Assembly: GCA_016704435.1 (NCBI GenBank)
Contig: JADJAB010000003.1
Span: forward strand, 248,001-312,000
DNA: 64,000 nt
Source: Rhodobacter sp.
GTDB taxonomy: Bacteria; Pseudomonadota; Alphaproteobacteria; Rhodobacterales; Rhodobacteraceae
Direction of reading: 5' to 3'
Shown: positions 8,356 to 17,207 of the stretch, in pieces
Numbering within the stretch: position 1 is the first letter of the stretch
How the letters are laid out: each line of letters starts with the position of its first letter
The notes under the pieces: generated by a model
Databases searched by the model: none
Told to the model about the DNA's origin: nothing
What the model saw: only the letters and a program-made list of their open reading frames with translations
Position numbers and translations under genes: made by a program

Positions 8356-9548
8356 TCACCCCAAAGCCTCCGCGAGTCTTGCCGCCAGCCTGCGGGCCAC
8401 TTCATCCTTGCCCATCCGCGGCCAGACCTCTGCGCCCGACCCGGAAATCACCGTCACCGCATTCTCTGCGCCGCCCATGATCTCCGTCGCGGGCGATACG
8501 TCATTCGCCACAATCCAGTCGCAGCCCTTGCGCGCCCGCTTGGCCGTGGCATGGGCCACCACATCCGTCGTCTCGGCGGCAAAGCCGACCACCAGCCGGG
8601 GCCGGTTCGCGCCTTCGCCACCCAGGCCAGAATGTCGGGGTTCTCGGCAAACTCCAGTGCCGGGGCCTTGCCGGAGCCATCCTTCTTCATCTTCTGCCCG
8701 GCCCGATTGGCCACCCGCCAATCCGCGACCGCCGCCGCCATCACCGCCGCGTCCGCGGGCAGGGCCGCCTGAACCGCCGCCAGCATCTCGGCCGCCGTTT
8801 CCACCCGCACCACATCCACCCCCTGCGGCGGGGGCACCGCGGCCGGGCCGGTCACGAAGGTCACCCTTGCCCCCAGATCGCGCACCGCCGCCGCCAGCGC
8901 ACTGCCTTGGGCGCCCGAGGACCGATTGGCAATATAGCGCACCGGATCAATGGGTTCATGCGTCGGGCCCGAGGTCACCAGAACATGCCGCCCCGCCAGC
9001 GGTCCGCCGCCAAAAGCCGCGCCGATCGCCGCCAGAACAGCCGCCGGTTCTGCCATCCGGCCCGGCCCGTATTCGCCGCAGGCCATCTCGCCGTCATCCG
9101 GCCCGACGACCAGCACGCCATCGCCGCGCAGCACCGCCAGATTGCGCCGCGTCGCCGGATGCTGCCACATCCGCACGTTCATCGCCGGCGCCACCAGCAC
9201 CCGCTTGTCGGTGGCCAGAAGCAGCGTGGAGGCCAGATCATCGGCCCTTCCCTGCGCCATCTTGGCCATCAGATCGGCCGTCGCCGGCGCCACCACCAAC
9301 AGGTCCGCCGCGCGGGAAAGCTGGATATGGCCCATCTCGGCCTCATCGGTCAGATCGAACAGATCGGTATGGACCTTTGCCGCCGCCAGCGCCGCAACAC
9401 TCATGGGCGTCACGAATTCCGCCCCCGCCCGCGTCAGCACCGGCACGACCGATGCGCCGGCCTTGCGCAGACCCCGGATCAGCTCCAGCGCCTTGTAGGC
9501 GGCAATTCCGCCCCCGATGATCAGAAGAACCCGCTTGCCGGCCAGCAT
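8356..9548 (-). pseudogene. coaBC: bifunctional phosphopantothenoylcysteine decarboxylase / phosphopantothenate-cysteine ligase (frame-broken)
   Basis: CoaBC makes 4'-phosphopantetheine for coenzyme A. The N-terminal flavoprotein half (CoaC) shows GGGIAAYKALELIR, SRAADLLVVAPATADLMAKMA and PAMNVRMWQHPAT; the C-terminal half (CoaB) shows TSGPTHEPIDPVRYIANRSSG. After AWVAKA, near 8620, the frame changes, and the remaining CoaB sequence (RPRLVVGFAAET, GCDWIVANDVSP, MGGAENAV) continues in a second frame to the stop at 8356. One extra G in a GG run would restore it. The start is the ATG at 9548 with AGAGG upstream. As CoaBC is essential, the break is probably a sequence error. Confidence 0.88.
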
Positions 9549-9595
9549 CCCGCACCTCTTGCTTGCCCGGACGTTAGGCCCCGGAGGGGGTAAAC

Positions 9596-10414
9596 TCAAC
9601 CGCCCTCGGCAAAGGCGGCGCAGGGGTCTTCGCGCGGGACGGGGGCGGTGATGTTCACCGCATCGAAAGGCGCATCCGGCCCCGGATCGTCCTCCACCTG
9701 CCCCAGCGACCAGACCTTCAGCCCGGGCCGCGCCACGGCGATCAACGCCGGAGCCCCTTCATCGGTCCGGGCATGGCCGGTGCCGGTGATGACGACGACC
9801 GGGCCCTGGCCGGCCTCCACCGCTGCCACCGCGGCACTGGCCAGCGCCCAGTCGCGCAGGCGCTGCACGGCGACCATGCCGGGCAGCATCTCTTCGGGCA
9901 GGGCGTTGCAATGGGCGATCCTCTGCTCGGCCTCGCGCGCGGCCTGATCTTCGGCTGGCAGCGGGCCAAGTCCCCATTCCGCGACAGCCTGCGCCGCGAG
10001 TGCCGCCTCCAGCCCGCCAGCCAGCACCGGCCCGACCTCGTCTCGCGGGACTGCCGCCGCGATGTGCGGCGCATTCCCTGCGGCCAGGAAGATCGGATGA
10101 TACATGGCGAAATCCGGCCAGCCCGCGGCCGCCCAGCCCAAGGCCGCGCCCATTGCCACTGCGTCAGCCCGGTCCACCCCCGCCAGACCGTCCAGCTGAC
10201 CGGGCGACAGCATTTCCCAGACCACCGCTCCGGGCGCGATCAGCGCCACCAGCCGCGCCTGTTCCGCGTGATGGGCGGGGTTGTCGTGCACCTCGCTCAG
10301 GACATAGACGTCCATGCCCGGCGGCGGCACCACCTCGGCCCGCGCCGCAGCGGCAAGGCACAGGGCGAGACCCTGGGCAAGGAAAAGACCGCGGATCAGA
10401 CGATTTGTCATCAT
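9596..10414 (-). CDS. ChaN family (haem-binding uptake, Tiki-like) exported protein
   Basis: A 272-residue exported protein. The signal peptide ends near AAARAEV. The segments VYVLSEVHDNPAHHAEQARL near the start and GTGHARTDEGAPALI near the end are the family hallmarks (EVHDN...H..Q and GxGHxRxDxGxP). ChaN-type proteins bind haem or have a hydrolase-like fold; the exact role is not settled. I chose the ATG at 10414; an in-frame ATG at 10471, with AGGA upstream and just after the rpoH stop, would add 19 residues before the signal peptide. The gene follows rpoH closely on the same strand. Confidence 0.75.
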   Translation of the reverse strand: MMTNRLIRGLFLAQGLALCLAAAARAEVVPPPGMDVYVLSEVHDNPAHHAEQARLVALIAPGAVVWEMLSPGQLDGLAGVDRADAVAMGAALGWAAAGWPDFAMYHPIFLAAGNAPHIAAAVPRDEVGPVLAGGLEAALAAQAVAEWGLGPLPAEDQAAREAEQRIAHCNALPEEMLPGMVAVQRLRDWALASAAVAAVEAGQGPVVVITGTGHARTDEGAPALIAVARPGLKVWSLGQVEDDPGPDAPFDAVNITAPVPREDPCAAFAEGG

Positions 10415-10483
10415 GGCCGGAATGATCACCCGCAACCACCACGCCGGCAAGCTGGCCGATTGCCGCGCCATCGCTTGCGCGTC

Positions 10484-11365
10484 CTAGGCCGACAGCAAAT
10501 GCCGGACCTCGGGCGATTGCGTCTCCAGCCGCTTGCGCAGCTTGGCATAGGCGGCGGCCTCCAGCTGGCGGATGCGTTCCTTCGACAGGCCGAGTTCCGT
10601 GCCCAGCGATTCGAGCGTGCGGCCGTCGCCGTTCAGCCGGCGCTCGACCACGATATAGCGTTCGCGCGCCGACAGACCGGCCAGCGCCGCGGCCAGCCAG
10701 CCGCGCAGGCAGTCGCGGTCATGCGCCACCTCGACCTGGGCGGCGGCATCGGCACCGGCATCCTCGATCGTGTCGATCCAGTCGCGGCCGTCTTCGCCCG
10801 CCGATTGCGGCACGTTGAGCGAGGCATCCCCACCCGACAACCGCCCGGCCATCATCTCGACATCGGCCAGCGGCACGCCCAGATCCTCGGCCACCATCCG
10901 GCGCAACTCTGACGAATTGACGGTTTCGCCCCGCGCCGCCGCCTCGCGCAGCAGTTTCGCCTCGACCCGGCGCAGGTTGAAGAACAGCGACTTCTGGCTG
11001 GAGGTCGATCCGGTGCGCACCATCGACCAGTTGCGCATGACGTGATCCTGCACCGAGGCCTTGATCCACCACACCGCATAGGTGGAAAAGCGCACGCCAC
11101 GGTCGGGGTCGAACTTCTCGGCCGCCTTCATCAGGCCAAGGCTGGCCTCCTGGATCAGGTCGCCCATCGGCGCGCCATAGCGGCGGAACCGCGACGCCAC
11201 GCTGATCGCCAGCCGCATGTAGGCCATCACCAGCCGGTGCAGCGCGCGCTGGTCGCCGTGGTCGCGCCAGGCGCGGGCCAGCGCCAGCTCGGTCTCGGCA
11301 TCCAGAAGCTCGGCCCGCATGGCTTGGCGCGACATGCCACCGCCGCTATACCCGTCAAGTGCCAT
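10484..11365 (-). CDS. rpoH: RNA polymerase sigma-32 family factor (RpoH, probably RpoHII type)
   Basis: A 293-residue heat-shock-type sigma factor. Region 2 is clear (LIQEASLGLMKAAEKFDPDR, then FSTYAVWWIKA), the RpoH box is present (QKSLFFNLRR), and region 4 carries a helix-turn-helix (LESLGTELGLSKERIRQLE). It directs polymerase to stress promoters; Rhodobacter relatives have two such factors, and the MALDGYS start suggests the second (RpoHII) type, but this is from memory. The start at 11365 gives the full N-terminus. The ChaN-like gene lies downstream, and cobU diverges upstream. Confidence 0.88.
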   Translation of the reverse strand: MALDGYSGGGMSRQAMRAELLDAETELALARAWRDHGDQRALHRLVMAYMRLAISVASRFRRYGAPMGDLIQEASLGLMKAAEKFDPDRGVRFSTYAVWWIKASVQDHVMRNWSMVRTGSTSSQKSLFFNLRRVEAKLLREAAARGETVNSSELRRMVAEDLGVPLADVEMMAGRLSGGDASLNVPQSAGEDGRDWIDTIEDAGADAAAQVEVAHDRDCLRGWLAAALAGLSARERYIVVERRLNGDGRTLESLGTELGLSKERIRQLEAAAYAKLRKRLETQSPEVRHLLSA

Positions 11366-11413
11366 GACATCCTCCTGCGTCTTGCCGTCTTTCCCCTGAT
11401 ACGGACCGAAGCC

Positions 11414-11965
11414 TTGACCGGATCACCCGCCTCCTCATCCGCCTTGCTGCCTTCCCTGACCCTCGTCACCGGCGGCGCGCGGTCCGGCAAGTCGGGCTTT
11501 GCCGAGGCGCTGGCCCTTCGCTCCGCCCGCCCCCGGCGCTATATCGCCACCGCGCAGGCGCTCGATGCCGAGATGGCGGACCGAATCGCGCGCCACCGCG
11601 CCCAGCGCGGCCAGGACTGGCAGACCGTCGAGGCACCGCTGGATCTGTGCGGCGCGCTGGCCGGGGCGAAGGCCGAAGAGGTGGTGGTGGTCGATTGCGC
11701 GACCCTGTGGCTGAGCAATCATCTCTTGGCCGGGAATGACCTTGCCGCACAATCCGACTGTCTTCTGCATGCCCTGCCCCTTTGCGCCGCACCGGTGATC
11801 ATGGTGACCAACGAAGTCGGCTGGGGCGTGGTTCCCGAAAATGCGCTGGCCCGCGCCTTTCGCGACGAGCAGGGCCGGCTGAACCAGCGCCTTGCGGGGC
11901 AGGCCGGGACCGTGATCGCCGTGCTTTGCGGCCTGCCGCTGGCGCTGAAGGGCACGCTGCCGTGA
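11414..11965 (+). CDS. cobU: adenosylcobinamide kinase / adenosylcobinamide-phosphate guanylyltransferase
   Basis: CobU (CobP) phosphorylates adenosylcobinamide and then transfers GMP in the nucleotide-loop step of cobalamin synthesis. The P-loop GGARSGKS lies near the N-terminus, DCATLWLSN in the middle, and GWGVVPENALARAFRDEQGR is the family signature. No ATG or GTG precedes the P-loop in frame after the divergent rpoH; TTG at 11414 is used, with TTG at 11444 (protein starting LLPSLTLVTGG) as an alternative. The stop overlaps the GTG of the phosphatase gene (GTGA), so the two are translationally coupled. Confidence 0.85.
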   Translation: MTGSPASSSALLPSLTLVTGGARSGKSGFAEALALRSARPRRYIATAQALDAEMADRIARHRAQRGQDWQTVEAPLDLCGALAGAKAEEVVVVDCATLWLSNHLLAGNDLAAQSDCLLHALPLCAAPVIMVTNEVGWGVVPENALARAFRDEQGRLNQRLAGQAGTVIAVLCGLPLALKGTLP

Positions 11966-12528
11966 CCCGGCTCTGGCTGGTCCGCCACGGGCCGACCCAT
12001 GCGAAGGCCATGGTCGGCTGGACCGACCTGCCCGCCGATCTGACCGACACCGCCGCGCTGGCCCGGCTGTCGGCGCATCTGCCCGCCGATGCGCCGGTGA
12101 TCTCGTCCGACCTTGCCCGCGCCGTGGCCACCGCCGATGCGCTGGCGCCGCGCCGCCGCCTGCCGCACGACCCCGCCTTGCGCGAAATCCACTTCGGCCA
12201 ATGGGAAATGCGCGGCTTTGCCGAAATCGAGGCCGAGACGCCCGAGCATATCCGCGCCTTCTGGGACAGCCCCGGCGACATCGCCCCCCCGGGCGGCGAA
12301 AGCTGGAATGCACTGACCACCCGGCTCTGGCCGGCGCTGGACCGGCTCGCCCTGCATGGCCCCGACATCATCGTGGTCGCCCATTTCGGCCCGATCGTCG
12401 CCGCCCTGCAACGCGCCGAGGGCCTGTCGCCCGACGCGGCCCTTGCGCACCGGATCGACAACCTCTCCGTCACCTGCCTGAGTTTCGGCCCGCCCGCACG
12501 GGTGCATTCGGTCAATCATCTTCCGTGA
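11962..12528 (+). CDS. histidine phosphatase family protein (CobC-like)
   Basis: A 188-residue phosphoglycerate-mutase-fold phosphatase. The catalytic LVRHGPT motif lies at residues 6-12, SSDLARAVATADAL and REIHFGQWE follow, and the second catalytic His is in VVAHFGPI. Because the GTG start overlaps the cobU stop by four bases, a role in cobalamin synthesis (alpha-ribazole phosphatase, CobC) is likely, but this fold serves many substrates and the assignment rests on context. No other cobalamin gene is visible nearby. Confidence 0.8.
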   Translation: MTRLWLVRHGPTHAKAMVGWTDLPADLTDTAALARLSAHLPADAPVISSDLARAVATADALAPRRRLPHDPALREIHFGQWEMRGFAEIEAETPEHIRAFWDSPGDIAPPGGESWNALTTRLWPALDRLALHGPDIIVVAHFGPIVAALQRAEGLSPDAALAHRIDNLSVTCLSFGPPARVHSVNHLP

Positions 12529-12601
12529 TGGCCAAGCGCACAAATCATCGCTTTGCCCGCGGCGCGCCGCCTCCTATTGCTGGCGCGCAAAGGAGAAACC
12601 C

Positions 12602-13288
12602 ATGACATATGATCTCGTGATCGGCGACCGCGCCTATTCCAGCTGGTCCCTGCGCGGCTGGCTTCTGTTCGACGCCTTCGGGCTGCCGGTGAAAACCCGG
12701 CTCGTCCGGCTTTACACCGACGAACTGGCCACCGCCTTGCGCGAATACGTCCCCGCCCGCACCGTGCCCACGATGCGCACCCCCGATGGCAGCGTGGTCA
12801 CCGAGACCATCGCCATCGCCGAGGAGCTGGCCACCCGCCACCCCGAGGCCGGGATCTGGCCCGCCAACCCGCACGCCCGCGCCACCGCCCGCGTTCTGGC
12901 CGCCGAGATGCACGCCGGTTTCACCGCCCTGCGCAGCCATTGCCCGATGAACCTGCGCGTCAGCTACACCGGCTGCGCCCCAACGCCCGCAGTGCTGGCC
13001 GACCTTGCAAGGCTGGAAACCCTATGGTCCTGGGCGCGGCAGACCACCGGGTCGCAAACCCAATGGCTCTGCGGCGCCTATTCCGCTGCCGATGCCTTCT
13101 TCGCCCCCGTCGCGGCCCGCATCGCCACCTACAACCTGCCCCTCGGGGCCGAGGCGATGGCTTATGTCACCGCCCACCTCGCCCACCCGTCCTTCCTGAA
13201 ATGGCGCGCGATGGGCCTGACCGACGGCCCCGACCAACCCGTCTACCGCCGCGACTACGCCTTGCGCGACTGGCCCGGCCCCGCGTGA
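12602..13288 (+). CDS. glutathione S-transferase family protein
   Basis: A 228-residue GST. The N-terminal thioredoxin-like domain (YDLVIGDRAYSSWSLRGWLLFDAFGLP; RTVPTMRTPDGSVVTETIAIAEEL) carries the cis-Pro in TVPTM and a Ser-Ser-Trp motif near residues 13-15 of the type seen in Zeta/Beta-like bacterial GSTs. A helical C-terminal domain follows. GSTs conjugate glutathione or act as lyases and peroxidases; the substrate is unknown. The ATG at 12602 has a strong AGGAGA upstream at 12591-12596. It ends 65 bases before comM. Confidence 0.85.
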   Translation: MTYDLVIGDRAYSSWSLRGWLLFDAFGLPVKTRLVRLYTDELATALREYVPARTVPTMRTPDGSVVTETIAIAEELATRHPEAGIWPANPHARATARVLAAEMHAGFTALRSHCPMNLRVSYTGCAPTPAVLADLARLETLWSWARQTTGSQTQWLCGAYSAADAFFAPVAARIATYNLPLGAEAMAYVTAHLAHPSFLKWRAMGLTDGPDQPVYRRDYALRDWPGPA

Positions 13289-13302
13289 CCGCTTACGGTT
13301 TC

Positions 13303-13340
13303 TTAACCATTTCCCGGCTACCCCGTTAACCAAGGTTTAC
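13303..13340 (+). promoter_or_regulatory. candidate CtrA-binding boxes before comM
   Basis: TTAACCAT at 13303-13310 matches a well-known CtrA half-site. A second site at 13326-13340 reads TTAA-N7-TTAC, one base off the full CtrA box TTAA-N7-TTAA. Both lie within 55 bases of the comM start at 13354. CtrA is known to control competence-type DNA uptake genes in Rhodobacter capsulatus and Dinoroseobacter, so the location fits; binding is inferred, not shown. Confidence 0.5.
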
Positions 13341-13353
13341 GGAGCTGGGATAC

Positions 13354-14865
13354 ATGGTCGCGCGCGCCTATACGGTGGCCTTTGAAGGCGTCGAGGCCCG
13401 GATGGTCGAAGTGCAATGCTCGCTTTCCGCCGGAACCTCGGCCTTCAACCTGGTCGGATTGCCCGACAAGGCGGTGTCGGAAGCCCGCGAACGGGTGCGC
13501 GCGGCGCTGAACGCAATGTCCATCGCGCTGCCGTCGCGGCGGATCACGGTGAACCTGTCGCCCGCCGACCTGCCGAAAGAAGGCTCGCATTTCGACCTGC
13601 CGATCGCGCTGGCGCTTCTGGCGGAACTGGAAATCATCCCAAGGGACGAGGTCGAACACACCGTCGCCATGGGGGAATTGTCGCTGGACGGCCGGCTGAT
13701 GCCGGTGGTCGGCGCGCTGCCTGCCGCCATGGCTGCGGCGGAAGAAGACCGCGCGCTTCTGTGCCCGCGCGCCTGCGGGGCCGAGGCCGCCTGGGTCGGC
13801 GCCACCGAAGTACTGGCCGCCGGATCGCTGGCCGAGGTGGTGCGCCACTACACCGGCCAGGCCCCGCTGCCGCCGGCCGAGGCGGGCGAGGTCGTGCCCG
13901 GCCCCGCGGGCCGCGACCTGCGCGACGTCAAGGGCCAGGAACGCGCCAAGCGCGCGCTGGAGATCGCCGCCGCCGGGCGGCATCACCTGATGATGGTCGG
14001 CACGCCGGGCTCGGGCAAATCCATGCTGGCCGCCCGCCTGCCCGGCATCCTGCCGCCCCTGTCGGCGGCCGAGGCGCTGGAAACCTCGATGATCCACTCG
14101 CTGGCCGGGCTTTTGTCCGAAGGCGGCATCTCGCGCGCAAGGCCGTTCCGCGAGCCGCATCACACGGCGTCGATGGCCGCCATCGTCGGTGGCGGCAAGG
14201 GCGCCAAACCGGGGGAAATCTCGCTTGCCCACAACGGCGTGCTGTTCATGGACGAATTCCCCGAATTCCCCCGCGCCGTCCTTGAAACCCTGCGCCAGCC
14301 GATCGAGGCGGGCGAAGTCATGGTGGCCCGCGCCAATGCCCATATCCGCTATCCCTGCCGGTTCCTGCTGATCGCCGCCGCCAACCCCTGCCGCTGCGGC
14401 TATCTGACCGACCCCGCCCGCGCCTGCGGCAAGGCGCCCCTCTGCGGCGAAGACTACCTGGGCCGCATCTCCGGCCCGCTGATGGACCGCTTCGATCTGC
14501 GGGTAGAGGTGCCCCCGGTGGCCTTCACCGACCTCGACCTGCCGTCGTCGGGCGAAAGCTCGGCCACCGTCGCGGCCCGAGTGGCCAAGGCCCGCGCGGT
14601 TCAGGACACGCGCTTTCGCGACCAGCCGCAGATGCGGGTGAACGCCGACATGGAAGGCGCGGTGCTGGACGAGGCCGCCACCCCCGATGCCGAGGGCAAG
14701 GCGCTGCTGCTCCGCGTCGCCGAACGCATGGGCCTGTCGGCGCGCGGCTATCACCGGGTGTTGCGGGTGGCCCGCACGATTGCCGACCTCGACGGGTCCG
14801 ACACCGTCCGCCAGCCCCACGTCGCCGAAGCCATCGGCTATCGGCTGACCGTCAAGACCAACTGA
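13354..14865 (+). CDS. comM: ComM / YifB family Mg-chelatase-like AAA ATPase
   Basis: A 503-residue cytoplasmic ATPase. An N-terminal ChlI-like domain (AYTVAFEGVEARMVEVQC; FNLVGLPDKAVSEARERVRAAL) is followed by a AAA core with Walker A GTPGSGKSM (about residue 217), Walker B GVLFMDEFPEF and the zinc-finger-like NPCRCGYLTDPARAC. ComM is a hexameric helicase that aids branch migration of incoming DNA in natural transformation and gene-transfer-agent uptake. The ATG at 13354 has GGAG upstream, and CtrA-like boxes sit just before it. The stop overlaps the 3' end of the convergent esterase gene by 28 bases. Confidence 0.92.
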   Translation: MVARAYTVAFEGVEARMVEVQCSLSAGTSAFNLVGLPDKAVSEARERVRAALNAMSIALPSRRITVNLSPADLPKEGSHFDLPIALALLAELEIIPRDEVEHTVAMGELSLDGRLMPVVGALPAAMAAAEEDRALLCPRACGAEAAWVGATEVLAAGSLAEVVRHYTGQAPLPPAEAGEVVPGPAGRDLRDVKGQERAKRALEIAAAGRHHLMMVGTPGSGKSMLAARLPGILPPLSAAEALETSMIHSLAGLLSEGGISRARPFREPHHTASMAAIVGGGKGAKPGEISLAHNGVLFMDEFPEFPRAVLETLRQPIEAGEVMVARANAHIRYPCRFLLIAAANPCRCGYLTDPARACGKAPLCGEDYLGRISGPLMDRFDLRVEVPPVAFTDLDLPSSGESSATVAARVAKARAVQDTRFRDQPQMRVNADMEGAVLDEAATPDAEGKALLLRVAERMGLSARGYHRVLRVARTIADLDGSDTVRQPHVAEAIGYRLTVKTN

Positions 14866-15761
14866 GCCGCCAAACAGTCCCGCACGAAGCCCGCGATCCG
14901 CCGGATTTCCGCCCGCGACTCCGGCACCCAGGGCGCAAGGAAGGCCAGCACATGCGGCGCGCCGGGCAGGCAAACCAGATCCAGCCGCCCCCCGAGGTCG
15001 CGCCAGCGCGCTGCCAGGCGCCGCGAATCGTCCAGCAGCAGTTCGGTCGTGCCCACCGTGACCAGGGCCGGGCACGCCGCCCGAAACGGCGCGAACAGCG
15101 GCGAGGCGACCGGGCCATCCACCGGCTCTGCCCCGCGCACCAGCTCTACCGCCTCGACGATGCGCACCAGTGGAATCAACGGATCACTGCCGGCATTGTC
15201 GCGAATCGAAGCCCCCGACAGCGTCATGTCCAGCCAGGGTGACAGCAGCACCAGGCCCGCCACGCGCCGCCCCTCCGCCTCCAGCCGCGCCAGCAGCGCC
15301 AGCGCCAGCCCGCCGCCCGAGCTGTCGCCGCCCAGCACCACCCGGTCCGGCCGGACGCCAGAGGCACAAAGCGCGTCGAAGGCCGCAACGGCATCTTCCA
15401 GCGCCGCCGGCAGCGGGTGTTCCGGCGCCCGCCGGAACTCCGGCACGACAACCGCACAGTCGCAGGCCAGCGCCAGCCGCCCCAGCATCCCGCGGTGGGT
15501 GAAGGCACTGCCCGAAAAATGCGCCCCGCCATGCAGCCAGAACAGGATCGGCCCGGCGGCGTCTTCGCCAGCCCGCGTGAACCACACCGCATCGCGCGGA
15601 CCCAGGCGCGCGCGCCGGACCGTCACGCCGAACGGAAGCGGAAACAGCACCGAGGCCAGCACGAGGCTTGCGCGCAACACAAGAACCGAGCGGACGACGC
15701 CGAAGAACGGCTTCACCGTCCCCCGCATCACGCCGCGGATCAGGCCAAGGGCAAGACTCAT
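14838..15761 (-). CDS. alpha/beta hydrolase (HSL/LipN-type carboxylesterase)
   Basis: A 307-residue esterase of the hormone-sensitive-lipase group: oxyanion-hole HGGAH near residue 76, nucleophile GDSSGGG near 145, LLSPWLDMTLSG, and a C-terminal His in PGAPHVLAF. The N-terminal 40 residues are hydrophobic and may anchor the protein in the membrane. HSL-type enzymes cleave short acyl esters; the substrate is unknown. Its ATG overlaps the gshB stop (ATGA at 15758-15761), so it appears to be the last gene of the rsmI-yraN-gshB transcript. Confidence 0.85.
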   Translation of the reverse strand: MSLALGLIRGVMRGTVKPFFGVVRSVLVLRASLVLASVLFPLPFGVTVRRARLGPRDAVWFTRAGEDAAGPILFWLHGGAHFSGSAFTHRGMLGRLALACDCAVVVPEFRRAPEHPLPAALEDAVAAFDALCASGVRPDRVVLGGDSSGGGLALALLARLEAEGRRVAGLVLLSPWLDMTLSGASIRDNAGSDPLIPLVRIVEAVELVRGAEPVDGPVASPLFAPFRAACPALVTVGTTELLLDDSRRLAARWRDLGGRLDLVCLPGAPHVLAFLAPWVPESRAEIRRIAGFVRDCLAAQLVLTVSR

Positions 15762-16701
15762 CCAGCCCGCTTCGCCTCGATCACCTCCCAGATTCGCGCG
15801 GCCGTGTTCGTGCCGTCGAACCGTTCCAGCTCCTGAATGCCGGTGGGAGAGGTCACGTTGATCTCGGTCAGCCAGTCGCCGATCACGTCGATGCCGACGA
15901 AGACCTGCCCCTTTTCGCGCAGCACCGGGCCGATGGCGGCGCAGATCTCAGATCGCGGTCGGTCAGCCCGATCTTTTCCGGCCGTCCGCCGACATGCATG
16001 TTGGACCGCGTCTCGCCCGCCTGCGGCACCCGGTTGATCGCGCCCACCGGTTCTCCGTCGACCAGGATGATCCGCTTGTCGCCCTTGGCCACGTCGGGCA
16101 GGAACTTCTGCACGATCATCGGCTCGCGGCTCATGCTGGTGAAAAGCTCGTGCAGCGACGACAGGTTGCGGTCGTTCGGGTCCAGCCGGAACACGCCCGC
16201 GCCGCCGTTGCCGTACAGGGGCTTCAGGATGATGTCGCCGTGGCGCGCCTTGAAGGCCCGTATGGTCTGCAGATCGCGTGCGATGGCCGTCGGAGGCGTC
16301 AGGTCTTCAAACCGCAGCACCAGCAGCTTTTCAGGAAAATTGCGCACCCAGAACGGATCGTTCACGACCAGCGTGTTCGGGTGGATCATGTCCAGCAGAT
16401 GCGTGCTGGTGATGTAGCCCATGTCGAAGGGCGGATCCTGGCGCAGCCAGACCACGTCGAATCCGGCCAGATCGACTTCGATCTCGTCGCCATAGCTGAC
16501 ATGATTGCCGACCTCCTGCCGCAGTTCGATCGGCCAGCCGCGGGCCATCACCCGGCCCTCGACGAAGGCAAGCCGGTCGGGCGTGTAGAAGAACAGCGAA
16601 TGTCCGCGCGCCTGCGCCTCCAGCGCGATGCGGAAGGTCGAATCGGCATTGATGTTGACGGCCCCGATCGGGTCCATCTGCAGGGCAACCTTCAGGGGCA
16701 T
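15758..16701 (-). pseudogene. gshB: glutathione synthetase (frame-broken as given)
   Basis: GshB joins gamma-glutamylcysteine and glycine with ATP. The N-terminal and ATP-grasp parts are intact (ALQMDPIGAVNINADSTF; DIILKPLYGNGGAGVFRL; MIVQKFLPDVAKGDKRIILVDGEP). After IGLTDRDL, near 15950, the frame changes; the expected end (ICAAIGPVLREKGQVFVGID, GDWLTEINVTSPTGIQE) is present in a second frame to the stop at 15758. One inserted base restores about 313 residues. The ATG at 16701 is preferred because GGAGA sits six bases upstream; in-frame ATG at 16713 is possible. Its stop overlaps the downstream esterase start. Confidence 0.88.
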
Positions 16702-16761
16702 CGCGTTCTCCATCACCGGGCAGCCCCTTGATGGCGCAAGGCCGCACGGGATGCAAACCGG

Positions 16762-17165
16762 TCAGTCGAGGAAGACGCCTTCGATCACCTCGATCTCGCC
16801 CAGCCCGTTCACCAGCGCCAGATCCAGCCGCATGTTGCGGATACCGTCGCCCGCCATGTCCAGCATGCAGCGTTCCGTCGCCAGCGATACCCGACGCAAC
16901 TGGGCCGAAGTCGCATGTTCCCCAGGGCCAGCGCATGGGTGTCGCTTTGCTTCACCTCGACGGCGGCCAGTTCGCCGCCAAGCCGCAACAGCAGATCGAT
17001 TTCACCTTCGGGGCAGCGCTTGCGGCTGGCCACCAGATCATAGCCCGCATCCAGATAGCGCCGGCAGACCGCCTCTTCGGCCGCCATGCCCGCAAGATGC
17101 GACCGCCGCCCGCGCGACTGCCGCGCGCTGACAAAGCCGCTGTCCGGAACGAAATCGGATGGCAT
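16762..17165 (-). pseudogene. yraN: YraN family endonuclease-like protein (frame-broken)
   Basis: UPF0102/YraN, a small protein with a restriction-endonuclease-like fold and no settled function. EEAVCRRYLDAGYDLVASRKRCPEGEIDLLLRL carries the conserved GEIDL, and VEVKQSD the conserved VEVK. After ALALG, near 16918, the frame shifts; the rest (TSAQLRRVSLATERCMLDM, RLDLALVNGLGEIEVIEGVF) is found in a second frame to 16762. Adding one G to a GGGG run repairs it to about 134 residues. It sits between rsmI and gshB, its usual place in Rhodobacteraceae. Confidence 0.82.
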
Positions 17166-17207
17166 GGCCGGCCCCTTTTCTTCCGGGGGCAGTTTATCAC
17201 GCCGCCC

